Counted from the first letter of the stretch, positions 26,626-36,639 are shown. The stretch is DNA of 64,000 bases from an uncultured Megasphaera sp. (GCA_900540735.1 UQHB01000012.1:1-64000); one strand, 5' to 3'. Program-made: numbers and translations. Notes: generated by a model from the sequence alone, not told the origin.

Positions 26626-26654
26626 ATTATATCATCACACGGCGTATTATTCAA
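26626..26654 (-). promoter_or_regulatory. Promoter of the rnf operon
   Basis: On the minus strand: TTGAAT (26649-26654), a 17-nt spacer and a perfect TATAAT (26626-26631). Transcription would begin near 26618. Confidence 0.75.
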
Positions 26655-26918
26655 TGCATTCCCTATGCAGAAATAGCTGTCATAGGCCGTTTATAAATGA
26701 CTTTTTTTGCCACTCTTTGCCTGGCGCAAGAAGTCCAAAAAGGAGATAATACCAGCTGTATAACTATCATATAGAAAGTGTATAAAAATGTATACTATAA
26801 TAGTGTTCTTTTAGCAAATTCCCATTGTTGAAAGTTTAGCAAATGTAAAATGCATTATCATCATGATATGTGAAAAATGTCATTTTCTCCCAAATCGGTC
26901 ATAATTAAAAGATATATA

Positions 26919-26932
26919 GTGAAAATTATCAC
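26919..26932. promoter_or_regulatory. Crp/Fnr-type operator candidate
   Basis: GTGA-AAATTA-TCAC is a two-fold site with the half-site and spacing used by Crp-family regulators. It lies about 80 nt upstream of the -10 of the DUF438 gene. A Crp-family gene is present at 17298-17966, but no direct link can be shown. Confidence 0.4.
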
Positions 26933-26960
26933 GAGAATATTTCTTAAAAAAATTTAAAAT

Positions 26961-27003
26961 TGTTGGTAATCCAACATACAAAACGCAAAACATTCGGTAT
27001 AAT
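26961..27003 (+). promoter_or_regulatory. Promoter and palindrome upstream of the DUF438 gene
   Basis: A TATAAT at 26998-27003 has a weak -35 (CATACA, 26975-26980). The perfect inverted repeat TGTTGG-TAAT-CCAACA (26961-26976) overlaps the upstream edge of that -35, which suits a repressor or activator site. The ribosome site before 27045 is AAAGGAG. Confidence 0.5.
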
Positions 27004-27044
27004 AAAGCCATACCAATTAGGATACTTGAAAGGAGACTTTCCCT

Positions 27045-28292
27045 ATGAATACAACAGATACAAAACACGCTCGTGCCATGCAATTAAAAACATATTTACA
27101 ACGCCTCAACAACGGTGAATCGTTAGAACAAGTCCGTAAAGATTTTTTACAAGCCTTTGGGGCCGTCGATGCAGCGGAAATCATGCAAGCCGAACAAGAA
27201 ATCATTGATGCCGGTACGCCAGTCAGCGAAATGCAGCGCCTTTGCGATGTCCATTCAGCGCTTTTCCACGGTACTACAGAAACAGAACAAAAAAAGCCAA
27301 CGAAAGCCGAAATCGACGCGTGGCTTCAAAAGAAAAATGCCCCAGCCGTCAACGGTGCAGACAGAACCGCTAAATATCTCGCTCTCGCACAAATCAAAGG
27401 CCATCCTCTCGAAACTTTTGCCCGGGAAAACGAAGCCTTAGAAGCCTTATTAGCTAAAGCCAAAGAAACCTTAGAAGCGCAAGGCGATGTAACTGACCTG
27501 TTGCAGCAAATCAAAGACGTTACTGTCCATTATGCCAAAAAAGGCGACCTCCTCTATCCCCTCCTGAAAGTCAATTATAGCATCTCCGGGCCAGGAGCCG
27601 TCATGTGGACTATAGACGACGAAATCCGCGATGAATTGGGCTATCTCTGCCGTCAATCCACCCATGACGCACAGTGGCTCGAACGCGTCCAAGCCGTCCT
27701 CAAACGTGTCGAAGAAATGATTTACAAAGAACGGAATATTCTCTTCCCCATTTGCGCCGCATCCTTCACGCCAGCAGAATGGCAAAGTGTCTATGAAGAT
27801 GCCAAAGACTATGCAGACTGCCTCGGTGTCGTCGGTAATATCTGGGACGCTGCTGAAAAAGCTGCTGCTGCGAAACCACCGATTGTACCGCAATTTGACG
27901 GTGAAATCGTCATGCCTGGCGGCCATATGACGCTCGAACAGCTGACATGCATGCTCAACACCATGCCTATTGAAATCACCTTCATTGACGACCAAGACAT
28001 GAACCGGTACTTCAACGAAGGCCCAAAAGACTTTAAACGCCCAAAAGCTGCTATTGACCGCGATGTCTATTCGTGCCATCCCCCTAAAGTCGAACCGATG
28101 GTGCATAACATCATTACGGCCTTCCGCGAAGGCCATAGTAATGTCGTCACGCGCTGGGCTACGAAACGGGGGCGCGTCATGCTCGTGCAGTACTTCGCTG
28201 TCCGTAATAAAGCCGGTAAATTTATCGGCACTCTCGAACTCGTGCAAGATATGGAGTTTGCAAAAGAACATTTCTTAAAACAGCAACACTAA
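27045..28292 (+). CDS. DUF438 / hemerythrin-like / PAS protein
   Basis: A 415-residue soluble protein. Residues 1-75 form a DUF438 domain, about 100-255 a four-helix HHE (hemerythrin-like) region and about 290-410 a PAS domain ending 'AGKFIGTLELVQDM'. Family members are thought to sense oxygen, nitric oxide or redox state. The HHE core deviates: where relatives have 'HYxxKExLLFP' it reads 'HYAKKGDLLYP', and where they have 'HDEIR' it reads 'DDEIR'. An intact di-iron site is therefore doubtful. It is divergent from rnf across a long shared control region and ends in a terminator. No output domain is seen. Confidence 0.85.
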   Translation: MNTTDTKHARAMQLKTYLQRLNNGESLEQVRKDFLQAFGAVDAAEIMQAEQEIIDAGTPVSEMQRLCDVHSALFHGTTETEQKKPTKAEIDAWLQKKNAPAVNGADRTAKYLALAQIKGHPLETFARENEALEALLAKAKETLEAQGDVTDLLQQIKDVTVHYAKKGDLLYPLLKVNYSISGPGAVMWTIDDEIRDELGYLCRQSTHDAQWLERVQAVLKRVEEMIYKERNILFPICAASFTPAEWQSVYEDAKDYADCLGVVGNIWDAAEKAAAAKPPIVPQFDGEIVMPGGHMTLEQLTCMLNTMPIEITFIDDQDMNRYFNEGPKDFKRPKAAIDRDVYSCHPPKVEPMVHNIITAFREGHSNVVTRWATKRGRVMLVQYFAVRNKAGKFIGTLELVQDMEFAKEHFLKQQH

Positions 28293-28301
28293 GCTACAAG
28301 C

Positions 28302-28340
28302 AAAACCGTCCACCTACAGTATCGTAAGTGGACGGTTTTT
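28302..28340. terminator. Bidirectional terminator
   Basis: AAAACCGTCCAC / GTGGACGGTTTT forms a 12-bp stem with a loop of 14 nt, flanked by A and T runs on both sides. It ends the DUF438 gene on the plus strand and overlaps the end of the hsdR remnant on the minus strand. Confidence 0.88.
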
Positions 28341-31300
28341 ATTGAAAAGGTTTATGTGGCTCAGCTACCTGTGAAGAAACAGTATGCAATACATCGTATT
28401 TCCCATCTACAAGTTGTACCTTTTCTCTGTTTTGAACAACTTGGTTATCACGCAGTGGAAGAATATCCTCATCTAACACTTTTCGCAAAGCTTCTGCCAG
28501 CCTTCCTTTGTATTTATATGGCTTCAATGCTTCTTTTCCCATTTTTTCTTTATACGCTTTAAAGTCAGCAGAATCTTTAACTTCTTTTAAAAATGGAATG
28601 GCTTCATCTCCGGCATGGTATGCATTGGCTGCATACATAACAGACTGCATATCAAGGCACCATGTATCGCAAAGTTTCTTCAAAATAGATTGGATACTCT
28701 GTTTCTTAGTTTGTTCCAATGCCGTCATAATACCAACATCTTGATACCGTTCCGGATGGACTAAGGCTTCGTTCCATACATGCGATACTAACGTTCCGAG
28801 TTTTGGATTTGCTTTAATAATACCATCGATATACTGTGTAATTTCTTCTTTTTGTCTTGCCCGTTGCTGTGCGTTTTGCGCTTCCTTATGGTTCGCAACA
28901 AACTGTTCCATCAAGGCTACAATATATTCATAGTCAACAACTTCCCCACCATAAGACAGTAGCGTGTAATCTAAGTCAACACCGTCATCGCCGTCGTCTC
29001 CGTCATCGTCATCAGGCTTCGTTGGCTTGATGTCTTCTAGAGCATTTAAATAATGCGCCACATATTCATCATACAGCCCTTCTGTCAGGCCATAGTCTTT
29101 CTCCAAATCTTTATCTTCAAAATTCGTAAAAGCCTTTACTTGTTTAAAAGCCGCATCAAATTTCTGGAATATCCGCACAAACTCTCTCTTTTCTTTTACC
29201 GACATAGCTGGAATATCCGCCGGATTAGAGACAAACCGTTGTACTTGTTCCCACATTCTGATAAACCATGCTTCTGCCTTATCCCATTCTGGTGCTAAGA
29301 TGTCATTTTCACCACCTTGCGAGAACAGTCGTAGTGCATCATCAACTTTATTTTTAAATGTTCCTGGCGATTGAAACGTCATAATCTGACCATACGTCTT
29401 TTGCGCATTAAAAATACGATTTGTCCGTGAAAACGCTTGAATTAAATTATGAAGCTGCATCGGCTGCCTGTCAATGAAAAGCGTAGATAAGCACGGTGCA
29501 TCAAACCCCGTAAGCAATCTATCGACAACGATGACAATATCTAATTGCTCTGACCGAGATTCATACTGCTTTCGCTTGCGCGCCATGCGTTCCGTTAGAT
29601 TCGCATTATACGCTTCCAGTTGTTCCATAGCAAAATGGGTGCCAAACATCTCATTATAGTCAACCATAGCTTTTGCCATCTTATCTTGATTTTTCGTCGA
29701 ATCGTCTTCATTCTCTGAAACAGAATAGGTAATTGCAAACTTAGGAAAGTCCGGAACAATGCGCTGTATATCTTTTCGAATAACAAGGGATGTTTTCCCT
29801 GTTTTTACATCACAAAGTAAATCATAATATTTCTGCACCATCGGAATGGAGCGTACTGTCAAAATCCCTTCAAAGGTTTTCCCCTTCCCTTGCTGAATAC
29901 CTAATTTTTCATACGATTTATTAAGCATATAGTCAATGACGCTCAGCATATGCTCTTTTGTATCATAAAGGCTCATATCTTCATGAATAGTATTCCCTTT
30001 TTCATCCGTTTCTAATCCGCTTGGACCAAGGTGTTCTACTTGAAAACCTAATACGGCCCCATCATGAATCGCTTCCTTTACGGTATACGAATGAAGGCAA
30101 GGGCCATACATTTCCACCGTCGTCCGCGGCAAATCGCCTTGTTTAGGATAGGCATTCTCACCAAAACGAGGTGTACCAGTAAATCCATACCACATGCAGC
30201 AATGAAAAAACTTTTCTATATCCCGTTTTGTTGCTGGTGAAATTGCTCGATGGCATTCATCAACGACAAAAGCAATCTTTAAAGAAGAAATCTGTTAATA
30301 CAACTTAGATTCTTGATTAGCCCGTAAATTTTTAATGAGTATCTGTAATTTTTGCCGCGTTGCTACAATCATTTAGCGGTTATTCTTATCGCTTAACTTA
30401 TCTTGTAAATCTTTAACATTATCAGATGGATCAACAGTAATTACATCATTGTGAGCATACGACAAGAAAGCACTCGTAGTTTGCTGATCCAAATCTTTAC
30501 GGTCAATTAAAAAGACCGTTTTATCTACAGAATGTATATCAAGCAATAAATTCCGAGCCACTTTATACGAAGTCAGTGTTTTGCCAGAACCAGTCGTATG
30601 CCAAATATAGCCTGACTGACCTGTGATTGATGCTTGGCGAATGGCTTTGATTGCATGGATTTGGTAAGGACGAAGTAAAATAATCCGTCCTTTTTCTTTA
30701 TCCAATACAGTATACTGCGCAATAAGCCGATGAGCTTCCGGAATATGCAATACTTCATTGGCAAAGCCTCTTAAATCAGATACAACCTGATTTTTTCCAT
30801 CGCCCCAGCCAGATAGGAACTTTTCATTTAATTCATCATACCGGGCTGAAGCAATATACTTGGTATCAACAGCATTACTGACGACAAACATCTGCACTGT
30901 TGAAAAAATTTCTGTAAATTTCCCTTCTTTTATATATTTTACAATTTGACGGAATCCATCCTTATAGGGATGCTGCCGATTCTTTAACTCTATATGAATG
31001 ATAGGGAGACCGTTAATCAAAAGGGTTACATCAAAACGGCGTGACCGACTAAGCGTATCATCATCCTCTTTAAATGTCTGAAATTGGTTAATAACTTGAT
31101 ATACACTCGTTCCACCTGTAATATTCATATTATCAAGGACAAGTAGATGAAGTGTCTCATTACCCCGTTGCACATGGACAAAACATTTTCCATTTTCACC
31201 AACAAGCCATTCAGCAGCCTTATAAAAGCCACTAAAACTCAGCTGTGTCTTGACTTGCGCAAATTCTTGTTCAGAAAGAGCCATACCATTAAGTCTATTA

Positions 31301-31436
31301 CGGTTATTTGATTCTAAAATATGGCGTAAATTATCCCAGAGCTTCTCTTCTGTATTCAGTTCTGGGCAGTACGTCCATTGTGACTCTTCTTCTGTTAGTT
31401 GCTTGATGAGTTTATCCTCTATAGTTCGTTCTAATT
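28339..31436 (-). pseudogene. hsdR: Type I restriction enzyme R subunit, two in-frame stops
   Basis: One continuous reading frame of about 1,030 codons holds an HsdR protein interrupted by two TAA codons in the same frame (30373-30375 and 30295-30297, 25 codons apart). The N-terminal nuclease region keeps 'IIHIELKNRQ' (PD-(D/E)xK type), the helicase keeps 'TTGSGKT' and, after the second stop, 'VVDECHRA', 'YGFTGTP' and 'LLTGFDAPCLSTLF'. The frame can be read back to 'LERTIEDKLIKQL' at about 31436, where homology stops without a start codon. So the gene is broken twice and cut at its 5' end. No hsdM or hsdS remains. Confidence 0.92.
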
Positions 31437-31438
31437 AA

Positions 31439-32155
31439 ACGACGATGGATTTTCATCATCAACTCAAAGGAGCCATTATTGACGCTCTCGACGAAGGATT
31501 GCTGGCGAAAGACCCGACGCGCAAAGTTATCATCAAAGGCAAAACACCGCGTACAAAGAAGGCAAAATATCTCAGCTGTTATGAATTGCAAAAGCTCTTA
31601 TCTCAAGTGGATTTACAAGATACTATTACGATGGACTGGCTAATTCTATTGATTGCTAAAACAGGCATGCGTTTTTCTGAAGCCGTTGCGATTACCCCCA
31701 AAGATTTCGATTTTCTCCATCAAAGCCTGACTATCGATAAGACTTGGGATTACAAAGGGAACGGTGGCTTTTTGCCAACAAAGAATCATTCATCAATCCG
31801 TAAGATTCGCCTCGATTGGCAGACAGTTATCCAGTTTTTCACACTCATTAAAGAGCTGCCGCCACACGAGCCCATTTTCATTACGCCAGGGAAAAAGATT
31901 TACAATTCTACAGTCAATGATATCTTAGAACGCCACTGCCTCAAAGCCGATATTCCAGTCATTTCCATTCATGGCTTACGCCATACGCACGCATCGCTCT
32001 TGCTCTTTTCCGATGTCTCTGTTGCCAGCGTCGCTCGTCGTCTCGGCCATTCGAGCATCAATACGACCCAACGCACATACTTGCATATTATCCAAGAACT
32101 CGAAAGCAAAGATATTGACCTCATTATGCGTTCCTTATCAAGTCTTTTAAATTAA
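31439..32155 (+). pseudogene. Tyrosine recombinase, N-terminally truncated
   Basis: A 236-residue catalytic fragment of a phage/Tn916-type integrase. The active-site residues are all present: Arg in 'TGMRFSE', Lys near 'TKNHSSIRKI', 'HGLRHTH', 'LGHSS' and Tyr in 'TQRTYLHI'. The N-terminal arm-binding and SAM-like domain is lost: the frame opens in the middle of the usual 'TT...' helix, immediately after a TAA at 31436. Recombinases of this type often sit in type I restriction loci, where they invert hsdS. The join with hsdR at 31436-31439 is the scar of a deletion or inversion. Confidence 0.85.
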
Positions 32156-32161
32156 ACACAA

Positions 32162-32205
32162 AAGGCACCTCCCACGACGGAATCATCCGCCCTAGGAGGT
32201 GCCTT
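32162..32205. terminator. Bidirectional terminator between integrase remnant and BMC locus
   Basis: The perfect 11-bp stem AAGGCACCTCC / GGAGGTGCCTT encloses a 22-nt loop with a small inner CGG/CCG pairing. It ends the BMC operon (minus strand) and the recombinase fragment (plus strand). Confidence 0.82.
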
Positions 32206-32240
32206 CTGTAATACTAAGGTAAAAACGTATTATCTGGAAA

Positions 32241-33374
32241 TTAGTACGCTTTTTTGAAGAGTTCTATGAAGTCTGCTTTCGTGACAGTGCGCGGATTTTC
32301 CGGGAGGCACCGGTCTTCTACAGCGTTTTCAGCCATTTGTGGGATAGCGGCTTCATAAGTTTCGCGCGAAATGGGGTTCTTCGTGAGTTCACCCACGCGC
32401 GTAGCCATGTCCATATCGGTCATGAGAGCTTTAAAGATAGTGCAAAGCGTCTGCACGGCTAGTTTCGTATCCATCGTCCGCGGTGCAACGCCGATTTTAT
32501 AGGCCAAATCGGCATATTTTGCTTCGATATCCGGGTCTTGGCTATTATAGGCAATACCGATAGGCAGGCACATAGCGCAAGCGAGTCCATGTGGAATGTG
32601 GAACATACCGCCGAGCTGATGGGCCATACTATGAATCATGCCGAGGCCGCCGAGGTTAAAGGCAATGCCGGCCATGTTCGAGGCGGAGAGCATGTCTTTC
32701 CGGGCCGTCAGGTTCGCACCGAAGTGATAGCATTTAGGGAGTGCCTGAATAGCCAGTTCTAAAGCCTTGCAAGCGACGCCGTCTGTAAAGTCTGCAGCCG
32801 ATTTAGCAACGTATGCTTCTGTGGCGTGCGTGATGACATCAAAACCCGTGTTAGCCGTAATGGCTGGTGGCACAGTCACCGTCAGGTGTGGGTCGAGGAT
32901 GGCAATGTCCGCATACATGAGGTCATCAATGAGGGCAATTTTGCTATGTTCTGCATTGTCTGTAAAGACGGCAAAGGCTGTCATTTCAGAGCCTGTACCG
33001 CTCGTCGTCGGAATGGCGATGAACGTGGGCTTTTGCTTGACTACGTTACCGTGATGGGCAAAGTAGACAACGCCTTTGGCCGAATCAATAGCAGCACCGC
33101 CGCCAAAGCCGACAAGGACTGTCGGCTGGAGTTTGGCAGCTGCTTTAACACCTTCAGCAATTACTTCTAAAGGCGGATCAGGAACGGTTCCGTCGAAGAT
33201 GACAAGGGTGTTGCTATCGTCAATATTGCGCGTAATGAGCTCGATAGTCCCATTGTCATTGAGGAATTTGTCGCAAATAATGAGGATACGTTCGTTATGG
33301 TAGGTCTTGAACCATTCGAGCGCAGTGTCGCCGGAAATAACTTTCGTGACGATTTGGCACGTGGAAATAGCCAT
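32241..33374 (-). CDS. Iron-containing alcohol dehydrogenase of the BMC (PduQ-like)
   Basis: Reduces propionaldehyde to 1-propanol and so regenerates NAD+ inside or near the microcompartment. The 377-residue group III ADH has 'VGFGGGAAIDSAKG' near 92, 'TTSGTGSEMT' near 137 and the metal-binding His cluster 'GLGMIHSMAHQLGGMFHIPHG' split over about 249-270. The ATG follows AGGAGGTGTGA. Last gene of the BMC operon. It lacks an obvious N-terminal encapsulation peptide. Confidence 0.92.
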   Translation of the reverse strand: MAISTCQIVTKVISGDTALEWFKTYHNERILIICDKFLNDNGTIELITRNIDDSNTLVIFDGTVPDPPLEVIAEGVKAAAKLQPTVLVGFGGGAAIDSAKGVVYFAHHGNVVKQKPTFIAIPTTSGTGSEMTAFAVFTDNAEHSKIALIDDLMYADIAILDPHLTVTVPPAITANTGFDVITHATEAYVAKSAADFTDGVACKALELAIQALPKCYHFGANLTARKDMLSASNMAGIAFNLGGLGMIHSMAHQLGGMFHIPHGLACAMCLPIGIAYNSQDPDIEAKYADLAYKIGVAPRTMDTKLAVQTLCTIFKALMTDMDMATRVGELTKNPISRETYEAAIPQMAENAVEDRCLPENPRTVTKADFIELFKKAY

Positions 33375-33386
33375 TCATCACACCTC

Positions 33387-34826
33387 CTAGCGAATGTTGA
33401 ACATGTCCTTCAAGACGCATTCACGACGGCGGCAGAAGGATTTCGGGCTGGTCAAGCCTTCGCCTGTAGGCCCAGCGATAGTGAAGGTTGGATAGCCTTC
33501 GCCACCGATGCCGAGGCCTGCAAAGGACGGGCCATTTTTTACGAAAATCGTCGTTTCCATGAGTTTGGCCATTTTGCTGAGTTTCGTAATGTTTGTCGAA
33601 TGCATCATGGCACTATGACGGTTGCCGTGTTCTGTTTCGTGAGCCCATTCGATAGCTTGGTCGACGTTGTCGCAACGAACGAGCGGCAGAATTGGCATCA
33701 TCATTTCAGTTTGGACGAACGGGTGGTCTTTGTTCGTTTCCATAATGATGAGGCGTTTCGAATCGTCTACTTCAATACCGATTTTATTTAAAATATATTT
33801 TGCCGATTTACCAACGAATTCGACTTTTGGACCGCCTTTTTCGTTGGAAACGAGTTTCCAGAGTTTTTCAATCGTATCTTTATCTTTGATTTCGTACGCG
33901 CCAGCACCTTTCATGTTGATGACGAGATAATCAAAGATAGAGTCTACAGCAAAGACTTCTTTTTCAGCAATGCACGGTACGTTGTTATCGAAGGAGCTAC
34001 CTGCAACGATATCTTTTGCTGCTTGTTCGACATTTGCCGTTTCGTCGACAACAGCCGGTGGGTTGCCAGGGCCTGCGCCGATAGCTTTTTTACCGGACGA
34101 AAGGACTTTATGGACAATGCCAGGGCCACCAGTCGCAACGACCATGCGGACTTTCGGGCTCGCAATCATTTCGTCGGTTGCTTCAAGGGACGGTTCACGG
34201 ACCATGGTAATCATGTTGAGCGGTGCGCCAGCTTCGTAGAGTGCTTTATTGAGGGTCTGCACGAGGAAGACCGACGTTTTCTTTGCACGCGGATGCGGGC
34301 TGAAAATGACCGTGTTGCCGCCAGCAATCATGCAAATGGAGTTGTTAATAATCGTTTCGGTCGGGTTCGTCGTCGGTGTAATAGCACCGATAACGCCGAA
34401 CGGGCAGTATTCAAAGAGCGTAATGCCATGGTCGCCTGTACGCGCGTCTGTCGTCAGGTCTTCAATGCCCGGCGTGTATTTCGCAGCAGCCGTATTTTTA
34501 ATGAGTTTGTCTTCGTAGCGGCCAATTTCCGTTTCTTCTACAGCCATACGGGACATGAGTTCCATATTGGTCTTTTTCAAGCACGTTTCACGAATGACGT
34601 CAATCCATTTTTGCCGTGTTTTCGGTGGCTGGAACAGAAGCGTCTGTTGTGCTTTATCCGATGCTTCAATAGCATCTTTCATTTCGTTAAATACGCCGTA
34701 TTCATCTTTGGCAGTAGGTGCAGCGGCTGCAGCTGGAGCGGCTGCCGGAGCCGTGCCGTTTTTCAGTTGGGCTACCGCTTGGGCTACGAGTTGCTGTAAA
34801 ACGACGGGATCGATTGTGGTACTCAT
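33387..34826 (-). CDS. pduP: CoA-acylating aldehyde dehydrogenase of the BMC (PduP-like)
   Basis: Converts propionaldehyde (or acetaldehyde) with CoA and NAD+ to the acyl-CoA. The catalytic Cys lies in 'DNNVPCIAEKEVF'. An amphipathic N-terminal helix (about 6-20, 'PVVLQQLVAQAVAQL') followed by an Ala/Pro linker (about 24-40) is a classic BMC encapsulation peptide. The ATG at 34826 follows GGAGGTAATC. The true protein is 479 residues. In the operon between eutJ and the alcohol dehydrogenase. Confidence 0.94.
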   Translation of the reverse strand: MSTTIDPVVLQQLVAQAVAQLKNGTAPAAAPAAAAAPTAKDEYGVFNEMKDAIEASDKAQQTLLFQPPKTRQKWIDVIRETCLKKTNMELMSRMAVEETEIGRYEDKLIKNTAAAKYTPGIEDLTTDARTGDHGITLFEYCPFGVIGAITPTTNPTETIINNSICMIAGGNTVIFSPHPRAKKTSVFLVQTLNKALYEAGAPLNMITMVREPSLEATDEMIASPKVRMVVATGGPGIVHKVLSSGKKAIGAGPGNPPAVVDETANVEQAAKDIVAGSSFDNNVPCIAEKEVFAVDSIFDYLVINMKGAGAYEIKDKDTIEKLWKLVSNEKGGPKVEFVGKSAKYILNKIGIEVDDSKRLIIMETNKDHPFVQTEMMMPILPLVRCDNVDQAIEWAHETEHGNRHSAMMHSTNITKLSKMAKLMETTIFVKNGPSFAGLGIGGEGYPTFTIAGPTGEGLTSPKSFCRRRECVLKDMFNIR

Positions 34827-34841
34827 AGGGATTACCTCCAT

Positions 34842-35654
34842 CTATTCTTGATTCATTGCAATACCGAGGGGCGTAACGAATAAGCAATCATTCGGTTTCC
34901 ACGTCGGAAGGTGCAAAATTTTTTCAAAGACACTTTCAAATTCTGTAAAGCAGCAGGCACCGCCTACTACGTAAATATTACTAACATCATGACCTGTAAC
35001 AAACCGCTGGACAATAGTTGCCATTTTTTCGACGACCGGTTTGACTACAGGGAAGACTTCGTCTTCTTTTGCTGTATCTTTTTTCAAGGCTTCTGCTTCG
35101 TCAAAAGACAGTCCGTAGTATCCGGAAAGGACGAGGGACATGTGCGTGCCCCCTGTGGCTTCATCGGCCGTATAGGTCACGTTACCGTTATTGAGGATAC
35201 TAATACCTGTCGTGCCGCCGCCGACATCGACGACAGCACCGTCTGTAATATTGAGGACTGTCGAGGCCGCTGTCGGTTCGTCAATGACTTTCGTCACTTC
35301 TAAATCGGCACCTTCGACGCAATTGGCAATACAGCGGACATTCCCTTCGAGGATTCCCGGCGGAATGGCTGTCGCTGCTTTCGTCAGTTCGACGCCGAGT
35401 TTTTCTTCAAGACTCGCCTTCATGCGCCGTACGGCTTGGACAGCACCGACATAGTCGACGACGATACCGTCGCGAACGACTTTTGATGCCGTCGTCATAC
35501 CCGCAACAGGACGGTTTTCACTATCGACGACAGCAAGGACGATGTTTGCTGTCCCTAAGTCTACACCGACTTTTAATGGCCCTTCAAAGGAGTTGACCGT
35601 GCCCGTTTCGACGAGGTGGGCAAAGTCTTTCAGCAGTTTGTTATCAATGAGCAT
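34842..35654 (-). CDS. eutJ: EutJ-type actin-fold ATPase
   Basis: A 270-residue member of the Hsp70/actin ATPase superfamily found in many BMC loci. Phosphate loops are visible in 'KVGVDLGTANIVLAVVDS' near 28 and 'GAVVDVGGGTTGISIL' near 140, and the adenosine motif in 'IYVVGGACCFTEFE' near 232. Its role is not established; a chaperone or assembly factor for BMC enzymes has been proposed. It starts 13 nt after pduL. Confidence 0.9.
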   Translation of the reverse strand: MLIDNKLLKDFAHLVETGTVNSFEGPLKVGVDLGTANIVLAVVDSENRPVAGMTTASKVVRDGIVVDYVGAVQAVRRMKASLEEKLGVELTKAATAIPPGILEGNVRCIANCVEGADLEVTKVIDEPTAASTVLNITDGAVVDVGGGTTGISILNNGNVTYTADEATGGTHMSLVLSGYYGLSFDEAEALKKDTAKEDEVFPVVKPVVEKMATIVQRFVTGHDVSNIYVVGGACCFTEFESVFEKILHLPTWKPNDCLFVTPLGIAMNQE

Positions 35655-35666
35655 AATGGAATCTCC

Positions 35667-36308
35667 TTAGTCAGTGGGGCAAATCATTACATAATCTTTA
35701 TTGCTCAAGCCGCATGCGTTGGCTTCGTCTACATCGACATGCATTTCAAGCGCATATTTATCAGATACGCGGACGACGACATCCCCTAAGGTTCCATGCC
35801 GTTCACCAAAGGTTTCGACATTGACAATCTGGCCGTTATGTAAATGACGGGCTTTTGCTTGTTCCGATGTCATGTGAATGTGTCGTTTTGCGATAATTAC
35901 GCCTTGTTTCAAAAAGACAGTGCCCCTGGGACCGATAAGGGTAATTCCCGGCGTCCCTTCTAAGTGGCCTGATTCTGCAATCGGCGGTTTTACACCGAGG
36001 CGGAAGCTATCAGTTTTACTGATTTCCACCTGTGTCTGACTGCGTACAGGCCCTAAGATGCGGACGTTTTTAAATTCCCCTTTCGGTCCTTTGAGGGTTA
36101 CCGTTTCTTTGGCGGCAAACTGTCCCGGTTGACCAAGGTCGCTTTTTTTCGTTAAAGCATAATCTTTACCGTACAAGACGTCCAGGTCTTGACGGGTAAC
36201 GTGAACGTGGCGGTTGGAAACGCCAATTTTCACTTTAAAGTCTTCGTAATACTGTACTTGCTCTGTAATCGCTTTGGCAAGTAACGTGTTTAATTCGTCT
36301 TGGCTCAT
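35667..36308 (-). CDS. pduL: Phosphotransacylase PduL
   Basis: Converts propionyl-CoA and phosphate to propionyl-phosphate and recycles CoA within the BMC. The 213-residue protein carries the zinc-binding 'SNRHVHVT' near 32 and 'AKRHIHMTSEQAKA' near 130. The N-terminal segment 'DELNTLLAKAITEQVQ' (3-18) looks like an encapsulation peptide. Located between the BMC-H gene and eutJ. Confidence 0.95.
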   Translation of the reverse strand: MSQDELNTLLAKAITEQVQYYEDFKVKIGVSNRHVHVTRQDLDVLYGKDYALTKKSDLGQPGQFAAKETVTLKGPKGEFKNVRILGPVRSQTQVEISKTDSFRLGVKPPIAESGHLEGTPGITLIGPRGTVFLKQGVIIAKRHIHMTSEQAKARHLHNGQIVNVETFGERHGTLGDVVVRVSDKYALEMHVDVDEANACGLSNKDYVMICPTD

Positions 36309-36342
36309 ACCGTTCCCCTTCCCGGCTTACGCCGTATGCCTT

Positions 36343-36639
36343 TTATTCTGCAGCCAGCGTGGTATCCAAACGAGGAAGGATTTTTTCCACATCCGTATGA
36401 GGACGGGGAATAACGTGTACCGATACGACTTCGCCAACGATTTTGGCCGAAGCAGCACCAGCATCAACAGCTGCTTTGACGGCACCTACGTCGCCGCGTA
36501 CCATGACGGTAACGAGACCGGAGCCGATTTTTTCATAGCCAATGAGAGATACATTGGCAGCTTTTACCATTGCGTCTGCCGCTTCAATAGAGCCGACAAG
36601 CCCTCTTGTTTCTACCATACCTAAGGCTTCATTTGCCAT
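36343..36639 (-). CDS. BMC-H shell protein (PduA/EutM-like), copy 1
   Basis: A 98-residue single-BMC-domain protein that forms hexameric facets of the shell. It has the family's 'ALGMVETRGLVGSIEAADAM' opening and the pore loop 'EKIGSGLVTVMVRGDVGAV'. It differs from the copy at 38256-38534 by only four residues in 92, but has a six-residue C-terminal extension. The DNA of the two genes differs at many silent sites. Confidence 0.95.
   Translation of the reverse strand: MANEALGMVETRGLVGSIEAADAMVKAANVSLIGYEKIGSGLVTVMVRGDVGAVKAAVDAGAASAKIVGEVVSVHVIPRPHTDVEKILPRLDTTLAAE

Larger units (their letters stand above)
26257..27044. other. Long divergent control region between rnf and the DUF438 gene
   Basis: A gap of about 790 nt without a supported gene. 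It is AT-rich. It holds an rnf promoter at 26626-26654 (minus), which implies an rnf leader of about 360 nt, and a likely plus-strand promoter near 26998. I could not fit the leader to a known riboswitch. Two inverted repeats (26919-26932 and 26961-26976) look like regulator sites. Confidence 0.6.

Noticed and set aside
30295..30375. Frameshift as the cause of the split hsdR
   Set aside because: The distance between the two halves is a multiple of three and the intervening 59 codons continue the HsdR sequence, so these are nonsense codons or inserted codons, not frameshifts.
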